A DNA stretch of 58,364 nt. Source: an uncultured Oscillospiraceae bacterium (GTDB taxonomy: Bacteria > Bacillota > Clostridia > Oscillospirales > Oscillospiraceae). The notes below the pieces were generated by a model that was given only the letters and a program-made list of their open reading frames with translations, was not told the origin of the DNA and made no database searches. This document shows positions 43,229-53,700 of the stretch, one piece after another (position 1 is the stretch's first letter; every line of letters begins with the position of its first letter). The stretch lies in assembly GCA_910589155.1 (NCBI GenBank), contig CAJURY010000012.1:1-58364 (forward strand), written 5' to 3'. The translations under genes were made by a program, and so were the position numbers.

Positions 43229-43672
43229 CTATTTACTTTCTTCCCAACGCCACATTACCCCTCCGTGTTTTTTATCGTGCTTTGTCATCAACATAAGCCA
43301 AATGCTCACAGGAATATCCAAAACCGCCATTTCAACGAAAAAGCAACAACGCCACACCATCTCTGGCAATATCCCGACCAGAAACAAAAAGAGCAGTAAT
43401 GTAAAAACAGCAATAACCACTAAGCATATTTTCCGCATCTGCAATAATCGTTTCAGTCTATCTAAATATTGCTTGCAACTATCTGCCTGCTCGTACACAT
43501 GGTGTAAGTAAAATCTTTGCTTTAAAGAATACTTTTTTTGAATTTTTCTCTTCATGCTTTTACTTTTTCCCAAATAGAAAATGCTTAACACTGCATCTTG
43601 CATTATGAAGAAGGGATAGAGTGATGCTAGGAGATGAAAAAAACACACCAGCAAAAAAACTTTCATATTCAT
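43229..43672 (-). CDS. Candidate membrane immunity protein 5
   Basis: A 147-residue protein just downstream of tip 5, with AGGAG 11 bases before the ATG. It has an N-terminal hydrophobic stretch (KVFLLVCFFHLLASLYPFF), a basic loop with KSMKRKIQKKYSLKQRF (about residues 37-53), and two more membrane segments (about 82-103 and 110-128). The loop resembles KTMRKKLAKYSLLEN in immunity 3, and both end with an IWL segment and Trp/Lys-rich tail. I infer a family of membrane immunity proteins matched to the Gly-rich tips. Confidence 0.6.
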   Translation of the reverse strand: MNMKVFLLVCFFHLLASLYPFFIMQDAVLSIFYLGKSKSMKRKIQKKYSLKQRFYLHHVYEQADSCKQYLDRLKRLLQMRKICLVVIAVFTLLLFLFLVGILPEMVWRCCFFVEMAVLDIPVSIWLMLMTKHDKKHGGVMWRWEESK

Positions 43673-43686
43673 GACATTCTCATCTC

Positions 43687-44690
43687 CTAATATAGAATCG
43701 CTTTTGATACGCCTCCTGTTAGAGCCGCTGTACCAGATTTTACAAACGCTCCAACTAGCGGTTTAACGATATGCTTCGCATTTTTTCCATAATATGCCAT
43801 TCCCTTAACAAATTCCTTAACAGCAACACGAACACCTTTATGCTTCAATGCACTCCCCGCTCGTTTCAAACTTTGCTTTCCTAGTCTTGTTAACCCCTTG
43901 TTACCAGCGCCAGATCCTCCTGCTAATCCTGCAACGGCACCTATTGCACCATCAAGAAGCATGTCTCCCAAGTCAAAGCCATTAAATCCTTTATTTTTTG
44001 CAACTTGATTTCGTACATTTCCTGCCATTGATACAACTGCATTACCAACAACTTGGATTCCTAACCCCAAACCAGAGGCAGCAAGCCCTCCACTCACCGC
44101 TCCTGTTACAGCAGCAGTAGCTACTTCCCCACCATTGATTTTGACTTCTCCTAAGCTTTTACCTTCACTCAGCTGATCTACTACTTGGGTAACAACGCTG
44201 GAAACTGCACCAATTGCCGCCCCTACCACAGCACCAATTGCAAGATGCCAAAACTCACCGCCATCATCTTTTGCTGCAACTGGATTGTTTTCACAATATG
44301 CAAAAGTGTTATAGCTAAGGTTACTGCCGGTAATGCCGATATAATCTACGCTGTCCGCACTAATGAATCTACAGATATCGGCATCATAATATCTGGATTG
44401 GAGGTAATAGAAGCCGAGGTCATCGGTATCGTAATAATAGCCACGATAACGGAGTGGGTTCAGGTCGGCGATGGTTTTGGTAGTATCTTCCGGTTCGGTG
44501 GGTATTTGGGCAAACGTCTGCGTACTGTAATCATTTGTCCCAATGATCTTACCATAAGGGTCATAGTCATAGGACACGACTACATTTTTACTTGCGTCTA
44601 TTAAGTACATCACATTGCCCTGCAAGTTGGTGATGTAATAGTAAGTCAGGGAAACGCCCTGCATGGTAATGGTCGAACTGTTTGCCTTTT
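43687..44690 (-). CDS. RHS tip module 5: orphan RHS core end with Gly-rich hydrophobic toxin tip
   Basis: An open frame of about 325-334 codons without its own ribosome-binding site. The first 130 residues are RHS core (YDYDPYGKIIGTNDYSTQTF, RYRGYYYDTDDLGFYYLQSR). After AYCENNPVAAKDDGG comes a 190-residue tip: Gly/Ala-rich hydrophobic repeats (AIGAVVGAAIGAVSSVVTQV, GAIGAVAGLAGGSGAGNKG) and a basic end (AYYGKNAKHIVKPLVGAF). Homology to the full-length RHS gene begins abruptly at about 44690, just after the previous immunity gene. I predict a membrane-acting tip that would be made only after recombination into the RHS gene. Confidence 0.7.
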
Positions 44691-44705
44691 TGCTTGCTAG
44701 CTAAA

Positions 44706-45527
44706 TTACTCATCAATAGACACACAACTGAAAATAGCTTTTGAAACTCTACCTTTTTTATATTGAAAGGTAATCGTATATAGTTTATCATCATGAAACC
44801 CCAGTACATCGTAACCTGACAGCTTTCCGGGAAGATCAGCGCTGTCACATACTTTTCCGCTTGCCAGATCTACGCAAAGAACCTGTGGCTTCTGCTTTCC
44901 GGCGTATAGATAGCAGTATGCACCGTGTCGCTTTATATCCACTGTACCGCCGGTACGCAGGCTGAGAATTGTCTGTCCACTCTCCAAATCAAGAACATAA
45001 AAATATCCGCCTTGTCCTGCCGTTCCAAAATACACACGATTATTCCATTGCAGAATATCTGTATACAGGTAGGCTCTACCAGAAAAGTCCCAGATTTTCA
45101 TACCATCCTTTTCGCAGGTATATCCCCATTCTCCTTTATGAGAAATGATATAATCTCCAATGATAAAAGAGTCCTCAATATAATGGTTCGGAGAATGAAA
45201 TTGCTTTCTGTATACTTCACGAAGATCTTCAGGAACAGTATCCACGAAAAAGCCACTATCCACATTGATTGCAATTTCTTCGCTGCATAATAAATACCGG
45301 GAGTGAGATGACTCTATAATACGCCAATATCTTGGCAACGGTAAGTTTACATTTTGGGGTTGATAAGATAGCACCGTAGATTTCTCACTCTGTATGCATA
45401 TACTCCATATAGCATTGGTGCTACTATAGTAAAAAGTCACATCATTATCTTTATAAGAAAAGACACCTCTAAACTCTGGTTCCCACGGATTTGTGCAAGG
45501 CAATTCTCTGCTCCATAGTAGTTTCAT
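44706..45527 (-). CDS. Candidate immunity protein 4, beta-propeller-like
   Basis: A 273-residue protein with GAGGGGGC before ATG 45527, 15 bases downstream of tip 4. It is built of repeated beta-strand units with aromatic-Gly motifs: VFSYKDNDVTFYYSS, FIIGDYIISHKGEWGY, NRVYFGTAGQGGYFYVLDLES, YCYLYAGKQKPQVLCVDL. This suggests a PQQ/WD-like propeller. No signal peptide, so cytoplasmic, as expected for immunity to a nuclease. The role is inferred from position after a HINT-toxin gene. Confidence 0.6.
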   Translation of the reverse strand: MKLLWSRELPCTNPWEPEFRGVFSYKDNDVTFYYSSTNAIWSICIQSEKSTVLSYQPQNVNLPLPRYWRIIESSHSRYLLCSEEIAINVDSGFFVDTVPEDLREVYRKQFHSPNHYIEDSFIIGDYIISHKGEWGYTCEKDGMKIWDFSGRAYLYTDILQWNNRVYFGTAGQGGYFYVLDLESGQTILSLRTGGTVDIKRHGAYCYLYAGKQKPQVLCVDLASGKVCDSADLPGKLSGYDVLGFHDDKLYTITFQYKKGRVSKAIFSCVSIDE

Positions 45528-45542
45528 ATATCTGCCCCCTCT

Positions 45543-46318
45543 CTATTGACACCACGGCACAATATCATGAAATATAACGCCTGGGTTTGCCGCCGCCATA
45601 GCCTCCACCTTTCTTACAAGCGCTGCAAGACCGGCGCCAGATGCCTGTGACGGACTGGCATATTCCCATACTTCGTAAACGCCATTTGTATTCAAACCTA
45701 TTATATCTGGGCGTTGATTACCATTTAATCCCGCGGTATTCAGTGCACGATTTCCGTAAAGTTCTGTGTAGTCTCCTGATACTTCCATAGTCTTTAATTG
45801 TTGTTCAATTTTTTCTGCATGTTTTTCATTTCCATGTCCACCGCCAGTCCTCTTACACTCATTATGCACGAGCACACCGGACTCGGTGACATAATAGGTA
45901 TGGTAGTCCTCCACCTGGAAGTTATAGACCTTGACCGGGTTTTCCAGAAGTTCATGTTGGATTTTTTCAACAACGACATACTCGCCGTTGACCAGCACCA
46001 GAATATCCCCGGCACGCAGATGCACCGCGTCTGTCCAGCCCTTGACCGGGCTATAGAAAGGATGCTCCGGCGTTGCAACAATTTCTTCACCGTTTACAAA
46101 GATATGCACCAACTCGTCTGTTTCATTGACATAAGTCTCCACAACCTGTTTCAACGCAACAGTATCCGTTGTTTCCTCCCAAGCCCAGACATAATCGCCC
46201 GCTGTAATTTCTTCAATGGCAGCTTCTCCATCTTCCGTCTGTACAAGCGTCCCCGCCACAAAGCAGTTTCCCGCATTTAGTGTGCTGGCTTGCAATACAC
46301 CATACGCGCCGCCAACTG
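45543..46318 (-). CDS. RHS tip module 4: HINT autoprotease plus nuclease-like toxin
   Basis: The open frame starts with TVGGAYGVLQASTLNAGN immediately after the immunity 3 stop, with no convincing start codon. A pretoxin HINT domain covers about residues 10-150: catalytic NCFVAGTLVQTEDG, ATPEHPFYSPVKGW and the terminal VLVHN. The toxin part (about 100 residues) has GNRALN, NGNQRPDIIGLN and YEVWEYASPSQASGAG, a PD-(D/E)xK-like nuclease arrangement in which the usual Lys is replaced. HINT normally self-cleaves to free the toxin. Unlike the other modules it carries no RHS core. The paired immunity is downstream. Confidence 0.7.
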
Positions 46319-46323
46319 TGAAT

Positions 46324-46794
46324 TTATTTCCACTTATATCGTTTTCTTTCTGATGGGAGCCATATTAAGTGTGGTATAAATTCAAAAATACCTGTAACAA
46401 ATAGTATCGCAATCTCGGACACAATCAATAAAGTTAACGCCCATCCGTCGGCGAGTGTAATCATACAGCCAAAAAATCCCACAATGCTCGTACCCAAGGC
46501 TGCCATACTTAGAAAATGACATACCAAATTGATATAGAGCATCATACCTTTACGTTCTGCCTCTTTTGTCAAACGTAGCAGTAAAATATTTTCAAGCAAC
46601 GAATATTTCGCAAGTTTCTTCCTCATCGTCTTTCGATTTCTTTTGGGATATCCGTATTCAATAGCAACACCCCTGCGTACATACCACATCGCAAGAAAAA
46701 TAACCGTATTTGCCACTAAAAAGAATAACCCCATCCAGAACATTGGCCACCATTTTATGGGTAATCTATCGTTCCATATTTCTTGAATACTCAT
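46324..46794 (-). CDS. Candidate membrane immunity protein 3
   Basis: A 156-residue protein from ATG 46794 (MSIQEIWN), with GAGG 8 bases upstream and 10 bases after the tip 3 stop. It has about four membrane segments: PMFWMGLFFLVANTVIFLAM, a stretch around NLVCHFLSMAALGTSIVGFF, ALTLLIVSEIAILFVTGI, and the C-terminal region before LIWLPSERKRYKWK. A basic loop with KTMRKKLAKYSLLEN is shared in pattern with immunity 5. Predicted to protect the producing cell from a membrane-acting tip. Confidence 0.6.
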   Translation of the reverse strand: MSIQEIWNDRLPIKWWPMFWMGLFFLVANTVIFLAMWYVRRGVAIEYGYPKRNRKTMRKKLAKYSLLENILLLRLTKEAERKGMMLYINLVCHFLSMAALGTSIVGFFGCMITLADGWALTLLIVSEIAILFVTGIFEFIPHLIWLPSERKRYKWK

Positions 46795-46804
46795 TTTTAA
46801 AACC

Positions 46805-47888
46805 TCATGATAAAAGTACTGACAGTCCATAATTAGCAACTTTACCGCCAATCCAACCCTTTGCAAGGCCTGCCAATGTTGGCTTAATAAAACGTTTTGA
46901 ATAATTGACTGTCATTTTGAGATAGAATTTACCAGCTTTTTTGAAGCCATCCGTTGCAATGTGTTTTGCAAAACGCGTGGTCTGCCTTGTCATATATTTG
47001 TTTCCGTGTATAGCACCATGTCCGCCGGCTAATCCTCCCAAAAAGCCGACAGCCGTATCTGTAGCAACCTCTGCCCAACTTTGTCCATTCATTTTTCCGT
47101 CATTGTCAATTAATTCATGACTTAACGACTCAATAAAACCAGTTGCACTGCCAACTGCTCCACCAATAAGCAGATGTGCACCTGATGCTGCAACAGTACC
47201 GTTTATTGCACCGCAAGCAGCAGATACGCCCACTTTAGCCCAAGTTTTTCCTGAGCCAAGTGCAGACAGTCCTTCTTCTTTTACTGCATCTACCGCAGTA
47301 GTTACAGCGCCAATCAGCGCGCCGACAACTGCGCCGACAATAAAATTCCAAAGTTTTCCTCCATCGTCCTTCCTGGTGGTTGGATTATTATTGCAATAGG
47401 CGAACATATTGTAGCCCAAATAGCCGGTATCGGTGTCGGTATACTCGTCCGCACTAATGAATCGACAGGTATCGGCATCATAATAACGGGATTGGAGGTA
47501 ATAGAAGCCGAGGTCATCGGTATCATAATAATAACCACGATAGCGCAAGGGATTCAGTTCGGCGAGGGTTTTGGTAGTATCTTCCGGTTCGGTTGGTATT
47601 TGGGCAAACGTCTGCGTACTGTAATCATTTGTCCCAATGATCTTACCATAAGGGTCATAGTCATAGGACACGACTACATTTTTACTTGCGTCTATTAAGT
47701 ACATTACATCACCTTGAAGATTCGTGATGTAATAGTAAGTCAGGGAAACGCCCTGCATGGTAACCGTCAGGCTGTAGGGCGTACCCTGCGCGTCATAGGC
47801 AAAGTCCAGGGTATAGGTCGTTACCGTCTTATCCTTGGCGGTTTCCGTCACCGTTTCCCGGAGCAGTCTGCCGCTTAAATAAATATAA
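46805..47888 (-). CDS. RHS tip module 3: orphan RHS core end with Gly-rich hydrophobic toxin tip
   Basis: An open frame from about 47888 (YIYLSGRLLRETVTETAKDK), cut off by an in-frame TGA just upstream. RHS core runs to AYCNNNPTTRKDDGG. The 195-residue tip begins LWNFIVGAVVGALIGAVTTA, continues with Gly/Ala-rich text (GVSAACGAINGTVAASGAH, GFLGGLAGGHGAIHGNKYM) and ends with a basic part (VNYSKRFIKPTLAGLAKGW). It has the same plan as tip 5. It carries the longest RHS-core stretch of the orphan modules (about 160 codons), hence the best substrate for recombination. Confidence 0.7.
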
Positions 47889-47896
47889 CCTCATTG

Positions 47897-48436
47897 TTAA
47901 CGTTTTTGAGTTTTCTGCGATGGCAATATTTTTTCATGCTTTAAAAAATAGTTGTATAACAATGGTGGTGTAACAAAGATTAGTTCAAGGCATGCAGTCT
48001 TTCCGTTCATCTTGATTATTTTACCTCCATCGTCACATTTAGTATAACCCTTCAATTCATTCAAATGATATTTCTTTTTAAAATGAAAAGGACGTCGTAT
48101 TATGATTTCTTCACCATGTACAGTAACCCGCCATGCACATACGCAATACAACAGAAACAACGGCAAAATAAACATAAGTCCAAAAAATAAATGCACCCAA
48201 ATTTCAATAATTCCATTTTTAAAAGAAAACACAAATAAAGCTCCACAAAACAAAGTAAATACTAAGAATAAGCTTTTAATTGAGTGTGAAAAACCAACGG
48301 TAAAGTGTTCGTCATCGACAATTCCTTTTCTGCGGGTTAATTCATTAAACCATGCACCTAGTAATTTCTTAAGCATAAATGGAACAACAATGATAGCAAT
48401 GCATGTTGGAATTACGACTGTAATAATAGGATTCAT
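47897..48436 (-). CDS. Candidate membrane immunity protein 2
   Basis: A 179-residue protein from ATG 48436 with GGAGGT upstream; the start overlaps the tip 2 stop (ATGA), so translation is coupled. It has three membrane segments: IITVVIPTCIAIIVVPFML, SLFLVFTLFCGALFVFSF and WVHLFFGLMFILPLFLLYCV. A cytoplasmic-type beta-rich end with VHGEEIIIRRPFHFKKKY and DDGGKIIKMNGK follows, reminiscent of small PH-like domains. It differs from immunities 3 and 5. Confidence 0.6.
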   Translation of the reverse strand: MNPIITVVIPTCIAIIVVPFMLKKLLGAWFNELTRRKGIVDDEHFTVGFSHSIKSLFLVFTLFCGALFVFSFKNGIIEIWVHLFFGLMFILPLFLLYCVCAWRVTVHGEEIIIRRPFHFKKKYHLNELKGYTKCDDGGKIIKMNGKTACLELIFVTPPLLYNYFLKHEKILPSQKTQKR

Positions 48437-49276
48437 TTTGACATACCTCCAGAAAGCCAAAGTGAAATTTTGGTGGCAACAAAAGCTGCAATATTAGCTA
48501 ACCGTGAACCAGCATAAAATCTAACTCCTGCCGATGAAGCTGCAACAGCGATACTATTTCTTACGTAAGTAGTTGTTGATGCAACCATTTTTTGTGCATA
48601 TGTCTGATTTGCTCTGCGTGCTTCTCTCAACAATGTCTTTTTTTCTTCCTCAATCATATTTGTCAACTCTAAGTTTTGGTTTGCTCCTGCGCCACCTATC
48701 CACCCGGAAATGCCTCCAAAAACAATTGCTGTACCCATATTCAGAGGATCTACTTCCTTTCCGGTCACTTTGCACTCGACATAATAACTGCCTCCACCAA
48801 TCGCTTCACCAGCAATAATTTGTCCCGTTGGTCCAAGTGGGCTTGCAGATACAGCTCCTCCAACAAAACCAGTTCCAAATGCTACAGCCGTAGCTTTAAA
48901 ATCGATAGTGCCAGTCGTTGAAAGTTGCGTGAATATTGACGCACCTGTGCTGACTATGCCACCTAGTAATCCACCAACAGCCATAATACCTAACGTCGTT
49001 AAAAGTGCTGATTTCCCAGAACTGTCACGTAAATTAATTGGTTCGTTATTGCAATAGGCAAACATATTGAACCCAACAAAGCCCTGCCCTGTGCTTGCAT
49101 AAGAATCTGCACTAATGAATCTACAGGTATCGGCATCATAATAACGGGATTGGAGATAATAGAAGCCGAGGTCGTCGGTATCGTAATAGTAGCCACGATA
49201 GCGCAAGGGGTTCAGGTCGGCGATGGTTTTGGTAGTATCTTCCGGTTCGGTGGGTATTTGGGCAAACGTCTGTGTA
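48433..49276 (-). CDS. RHS tip module 2: orphan RHS core end with hydrophobic tip
   Basis: RHS core starts at about 49276 (TQTFAQIPTEPEDTTKTIAD), in frame with the immunity 1 stop codon, and runs to NNEPINLRDSSGK. The tip (about 200 residues) starts with ALLTTLGIMAVGGLLGGIV, continues with AVAFGTGFVGGAVSASPLG and FGGISGWIGGAG, and has a charged helix (MIEEEKKTLLREARRANQTY) and a final hydrophobic segment (LANIAAFVATKISLWLSGG). No start codon with a ribosome-binding site precedes it. Predicted membrane-acting, by composition only. Confidence 0.68.
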
Positions 49277-50720
49277 TTGCAATGCGCCGCTTATGCTTTT
49301 TTGGCTTTCATACAAAACTTGGCAAGTTCACAGTTTCGCTTATAATTCTCCGCTAAATACTTTTGAATTGTTTCGTGGTCATTGGCTTGTAGCCAATTCA
49401 GTTTTTCCTTTAGCGGTCGATCAACTTGCTCCCATCTGCGACAGTATGCAATGTGTTCTTCATACGTTTGCCATCTTTTATCCCAAGTGTACCCGCTTGC
49501 ATGTTGCTCCAAGATCGCAGAAATAACCTGTGCTGCCGACTTATAATCTCCCAACATCATATATGGAGCTATAAGTTCGTCATTATTTAAATGCATTCTG
49601 CCGCCCCAGCTTGTTTCCAGATAGCGAATACCCTCTAAATGTTGCTGCTGCGTCGTGATGCTATTCAGCCAAGGGATTCCGTGTTCCCGCAATTGTTCAA
49701 CTTGCTCTTCTGCCGTTACCGTAGACCACCGCACGCCCAACACATTAGAAATATCATAGCGGGGAATACAACCAGAGGACGTGAACCACTGCTTCAGCAG
49801 TTCCCCATACATGGACTGTAAGCCGATATTGAGTGTGTGCATACTTGGAACAACTCCAAAATTGTGAGGCTCATACTCAAATTTTATAGTTTGAAGAATG
49901 CCGTCTCCATGCACGCGAAAAAACGCTTTGCCCCGCCGTGTAAAGTTTTGCCCTACTAAAGCAGTTTCAAGCCAGATAGTTCTTTCGTCTTTTATCATTT
50001 TACCACCAGTTCTTTCCAATAGCATTATTAATAAAGCATATTAAACATCATTCCTCCACCGCCTCCACCATATAATAATGGAGGTAAAGCTTCAGGAAAA
50101 AAGATTGCAACTGCTACATATACACAAGCAACAGCAATTGCTGCTATTGTAGCCGGCATAATATCAAAATTAAAATCATAAGAATTATCAAATTTTTGGT
50201 AATCGTAGCGTAAAATTCCACCACCCTCATTCCAATATCTGACATAGTATTTGTTACCTGCATGCTCCTTTACAAACTTACCTCCCTGAATATTAGTTGC
50301 ATATGGGAGTTTCAGTTGCAAACCAAGATTATGCTTGAGTCCACCTGCAATATATTTCGCTAATTGTTTGGAAGCTGCCGCTGTTGTACATGATCTACTT
50401 GTACTGTTCTTCTTTAATTCCCAAACTTCTCCAGTACTGCTGTTGTAGAGGTCGCAAAAGCCCCATCCGTTTCGATAATCCTTCCCATTATAGTATATGC
50501 AAGTTTCCTTATAATGCAAATCATCATTTTGTTCACAGATTCTTGCCAAAACCTCGTCATGAATTAGTTTGTCAAATACAGCTTGTGGAACATTACCATT
50601 TCCATCAAACATGTTAATTGGTTCGTTATTACAGTACGCAAACATATTGTAACCAACAAGCCCTAATCCGGTTATTGCATAGGAATCTGCACTAATAAAT
50701 CTACAAGTATCGGCGTCGTA
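49060..50720 (-). repeat. Duplicated segment, copy 1 (tip 1, immunity 1 and start of the next RHS core)
   Basis: Counterpart of 41450-42830. It holds the complete nuclease tip, immunity 1 and the start of module 2. Both copies continue into RHS core ending SADSYASTGQGFVGF, so the duplication took in part of the next module. Confidence 0.8.
49291..49998 (-). CDS. Immunity protein 1 (DUF4304-like)
   Basis: A 235-residue soluble protein downstream of the full-length RHS gene. ATG 49998 is chosen as the start conserved in the second copy; ATG 50025 lies 2 bases after the RHS stop but has no ribosome-binding site and is absent from the other copy. A DUF4304-like core is visible at about residues 5-70 (ETALVGQNFTRRGKAFFRV, FEYEPHNFGVVPSMHTLN), followed by helices with DKRWQTYEEHIAYC. 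It is predicted to neutralise the RHS C-terminal nuclease in the producer. Confidence 0.75.
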   Translation of the reverse strand: MIKDERTIWLETALVGQNFTRRGKAFFRVHGDGILQTIKFEYEPHNFGVVPSMHTLNIGLQSMYGELLKQWFTSSGCIPRYDISNVLGVRWSTVTAEEQVEQLREHGIPWLNSITTQQQHLEGIRYLETSWGGRMHLNNDELIAPYMMLGDYKSAAQVISAILEQHASGYTWDKRWQTYEEHIAYCRRWEQVDRPLKEKLNWLQANDHETIQKYLAENYKRNCELAKFCMKAKKA

Positions 50721-53700
50721 ATATCTGGATTGCAGATAGTAGAAGCCTAAGTCATCAGTGTCATAATAATAACCACGATAGCGCAAGGGATTTAATTCAG
50801 CAAGGGTTTTGGTAGTATCTTCCGGTTCGGTGGGTATTTGGGCAAACGTCTGTGTACTGTAATCATTTGTCCCTATGATTTTGCCAAAAGGGTCATAGTC
50901 ATAGGACACGACTACATTTTTACTTGCGTCTATTAAGTACATTACATCACCTTGAAGATTCGTGATGTAATAGTAAGTCAGGGAAACGCCCTGCATGGTA
51001 ACCGTCAGGCTGTAGGGCGTACCCTGCGCGTCATAGGCAAAGTCCAGGGTATAGGTCGTTGCCGTCTTATCCTTGGCGGTTTCCGTCACCGTTTCCCGAA
51101 GCAGCCTGCCGCCGGCGTAGATATAATCGTGCTGTTCCGTGGTAGTATAATCCAGCACACGCACCATATCCATGGGTTCTGTTGTGCTGCTATCGCCGGG
51201 GATTCTGCCTCGCATAATCTCCTGTCCCGGACCGGGGCCGGGGGTGATGGGATTTTCCGTATACTCCGCCAGAATCACCGTGTCCTGCGTGATTGGCCCC
51301 ACCTGATAATCCCAGCTTCCTATGTAGCCCGGCTTTTCGGGCACCTTGGGCAGATCGGCATATTGCAGCGTCGTACCTTTGGCTACGCGCATGGTCTCCA
51401 CAAGCACCCCATCGGCAATAAAGTACACATTGTAGCCAAGCACCATTTTATAGTGCTCTTTGGTGATGGTTTTGCTGGTGCGCAGACCATTCAGGTCATA
51501 GCTGTAGGAAATTTTCGTATTGTCCATTTCCTCGCTGTAAGAAGCGCTGGCAAGCTGTGTGCCGTTTTTCCAGGAGAGATTCCAACGGACGCCCGCGTGG
51601 ACATAGCTGATGGGATTGCCGCTTGTGGGAGTACCTGCAACGGTGTTGGTTTCCGGGTCGTAGGTCTGGCCTTCATAGGCAATGGGTTCGCCGCCCCAGG
51701 CGGTGAGCAGATCCGCCCAGTCGCTGTTGCCATAGGTATAGGTGTTGGTGTAGTTTTCGTTGTCATGGTAAAGACCATGCACCGCAACCTGTTGCAAATT
51801 CCCCGCCGTATCATAGGTATAGTTATAACTCAGGTCTTTGCCGGAAAGGTACGCGTTGGTAAGCTGCCCCTGGGTATCGTAGGTATACTCTGCCTCGGCA
51901 TAGCCGTTTTTCTTCTGGGTTTTGATATTGCCGTTGGCGGTGTAGGTATAGTCCCACACAGGAGCGTTTGCAAAGCCTGTATAGGTCAATGCGGCGGTCT
52001 GGGTGGTGGTCTGGCTGCCGGACAGGTTCCGGTAGGCGTAGCTTCTGGTATAAGCGGGAGTGGTTACGGTTTGCAGCCGCTTCAACGAATCATAGGCAAA
52101 ATTCAGCTTGTCGCCGTTGGCGGCGGTGAGGGCAGTCATGGAGCCGTCCTTGTCGCTGTAGGCGTAGCTTTCCGCAAACGTGTCCGCCCCAAGCTGGTAG
52201 CTTTGCTTGGTCAGGCGATTGTCCAGGTCGTAAAGATGCTCTGTGCGCAAAACAGTTTCCCCGCCGCTTTCCTGACTGCTTCGGATCAACCGCCCCAGAG
52301 AATCATATTCATAGGCGTAATCCTCTGTGAGTTCGCCGTTTCTGTCCAGCACCTTGCACCTGCCGGTATTGCCGTTGCCGTCGTACAGATAAACCTCGGT
52401 ATAGGACAGCGCGTCAAATTTGCTGTAGTGGGCAATGGTAGCCACGCGGCCATAGCGGTCATAGGTATAGGTTTCATACGCGCCGTTTGCGTAGGTCATT
52501 TTGTCCAGGTAGCCATTGTTTCCCGCGTATTCGTAGCTGGCGAGGGTCAAGCCCTCCGACCAGCTTGCAGGCGTTGTGCCGTTTGCGCCCTGCACCTGAA
52601 TCTGCGTGGTGTTGCCCCAAGCGTCCGCGGTGACATGGTACCGCTGCCAAGGAGAAGCTTGCCCATTGGCGGCGTAGCGGCTGGCGTCGGTCTGTACGCC
52701 GTCCGTATACCCATAGTACAAAATGCCTCCAGCGGAATTTCGTGCGGAATGCTGGCGATCTGTGCCGGTTTCATAGGTATAATTGGTGGTAGAGGTTACG
52801 CCGGTATCCACCTGGGTGGATACGGAGGTATTGCGTCCCAACGCGTCATAGCCAAAGGTCGCCTTGCCGCCGTTGGCGTCGGTAACGCTGGCAGTGTGAT
52901 CCTGATCGGCGGTATAGGCAGCGGAGGTTTGCAGATAGCTGCCGGTACCGTCGCTTTTTTGCAGTTTGGTGCCAGTGCTGTTGCCCGCTTCATCGTAGGT
53001 CGCGGTGACGGATACGCCGTCGTTGGTAGCTTTGGTCATGTTGTGGTGGTCGTCATAGTCATAGGTATAAGCGCCATAGCCACCGGCAATTTGCTTTGTG
53101 AGATCCGCGCCGTCATAGGTATAGGCAGAATCGCTGTTTTTGGTAGAGGTTGCGGCCTTCAGATTGCCCTCCTCGTCATAGGTATAGGTCTGGACAGGTT
53201 CTTCTGTCAAAGCAATCTCGTCAAACAGGCAGACATTCGCGTTATAGTCGTAGGCTGCATAGACGGTAATCGTGGCAACCGTCTTGTTTTTCTGCTTGGG
53301 TACGACCATTCCGGAGGCATACTGCCAGTCGGTATAGTCGCAGTCGAAGGAAACATAATGCTCATCCGGCGCAGAACCATCTGTATATTCCACCTTGGCA
53401 ATCAGGCCGAAAAACCGCTGGCTTTCCCCTTCTTTTAAAGTCGTGGGGCAGTTGGGCACAGAGTAAGCCCTTGCCCAGCCGGAAAGGACGTAAGTATTAT
53501 CCGATTTCTTTTGAATGGAAACGGTCTGAGAAGCCCGGCGCTGCTCCTCGGCCGCGCCTGTAAGGCGCAGACTGTAGCCGGACAGGGCGTTTTCCGTTTC
53601 ATAAACGCCGCTGCCGATATTCCACCAGGCTCCGTTGCCACCCTCCGGCTGCTCAAAAGAGCCAAGCTGCACCAGATTGGCAGAGGACGCGCCGCTTTCT

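Noticed and set aside
41085..51110. CRISPR array or ordinary tandem repeat suggested by many recurring blocks
   Set aside because: The recurring blocks are 180-480 base coding copies of the RHS core with unrelated genes between them, not short regular repeats with spacers.
50952..53438. 828-codon open frame antisense to the RHS gene
   Set aside because: It is a by-product of the repetitive YD-repeat codons; the translated text is low-complexity Gly/Val/Ile-rich without domains.
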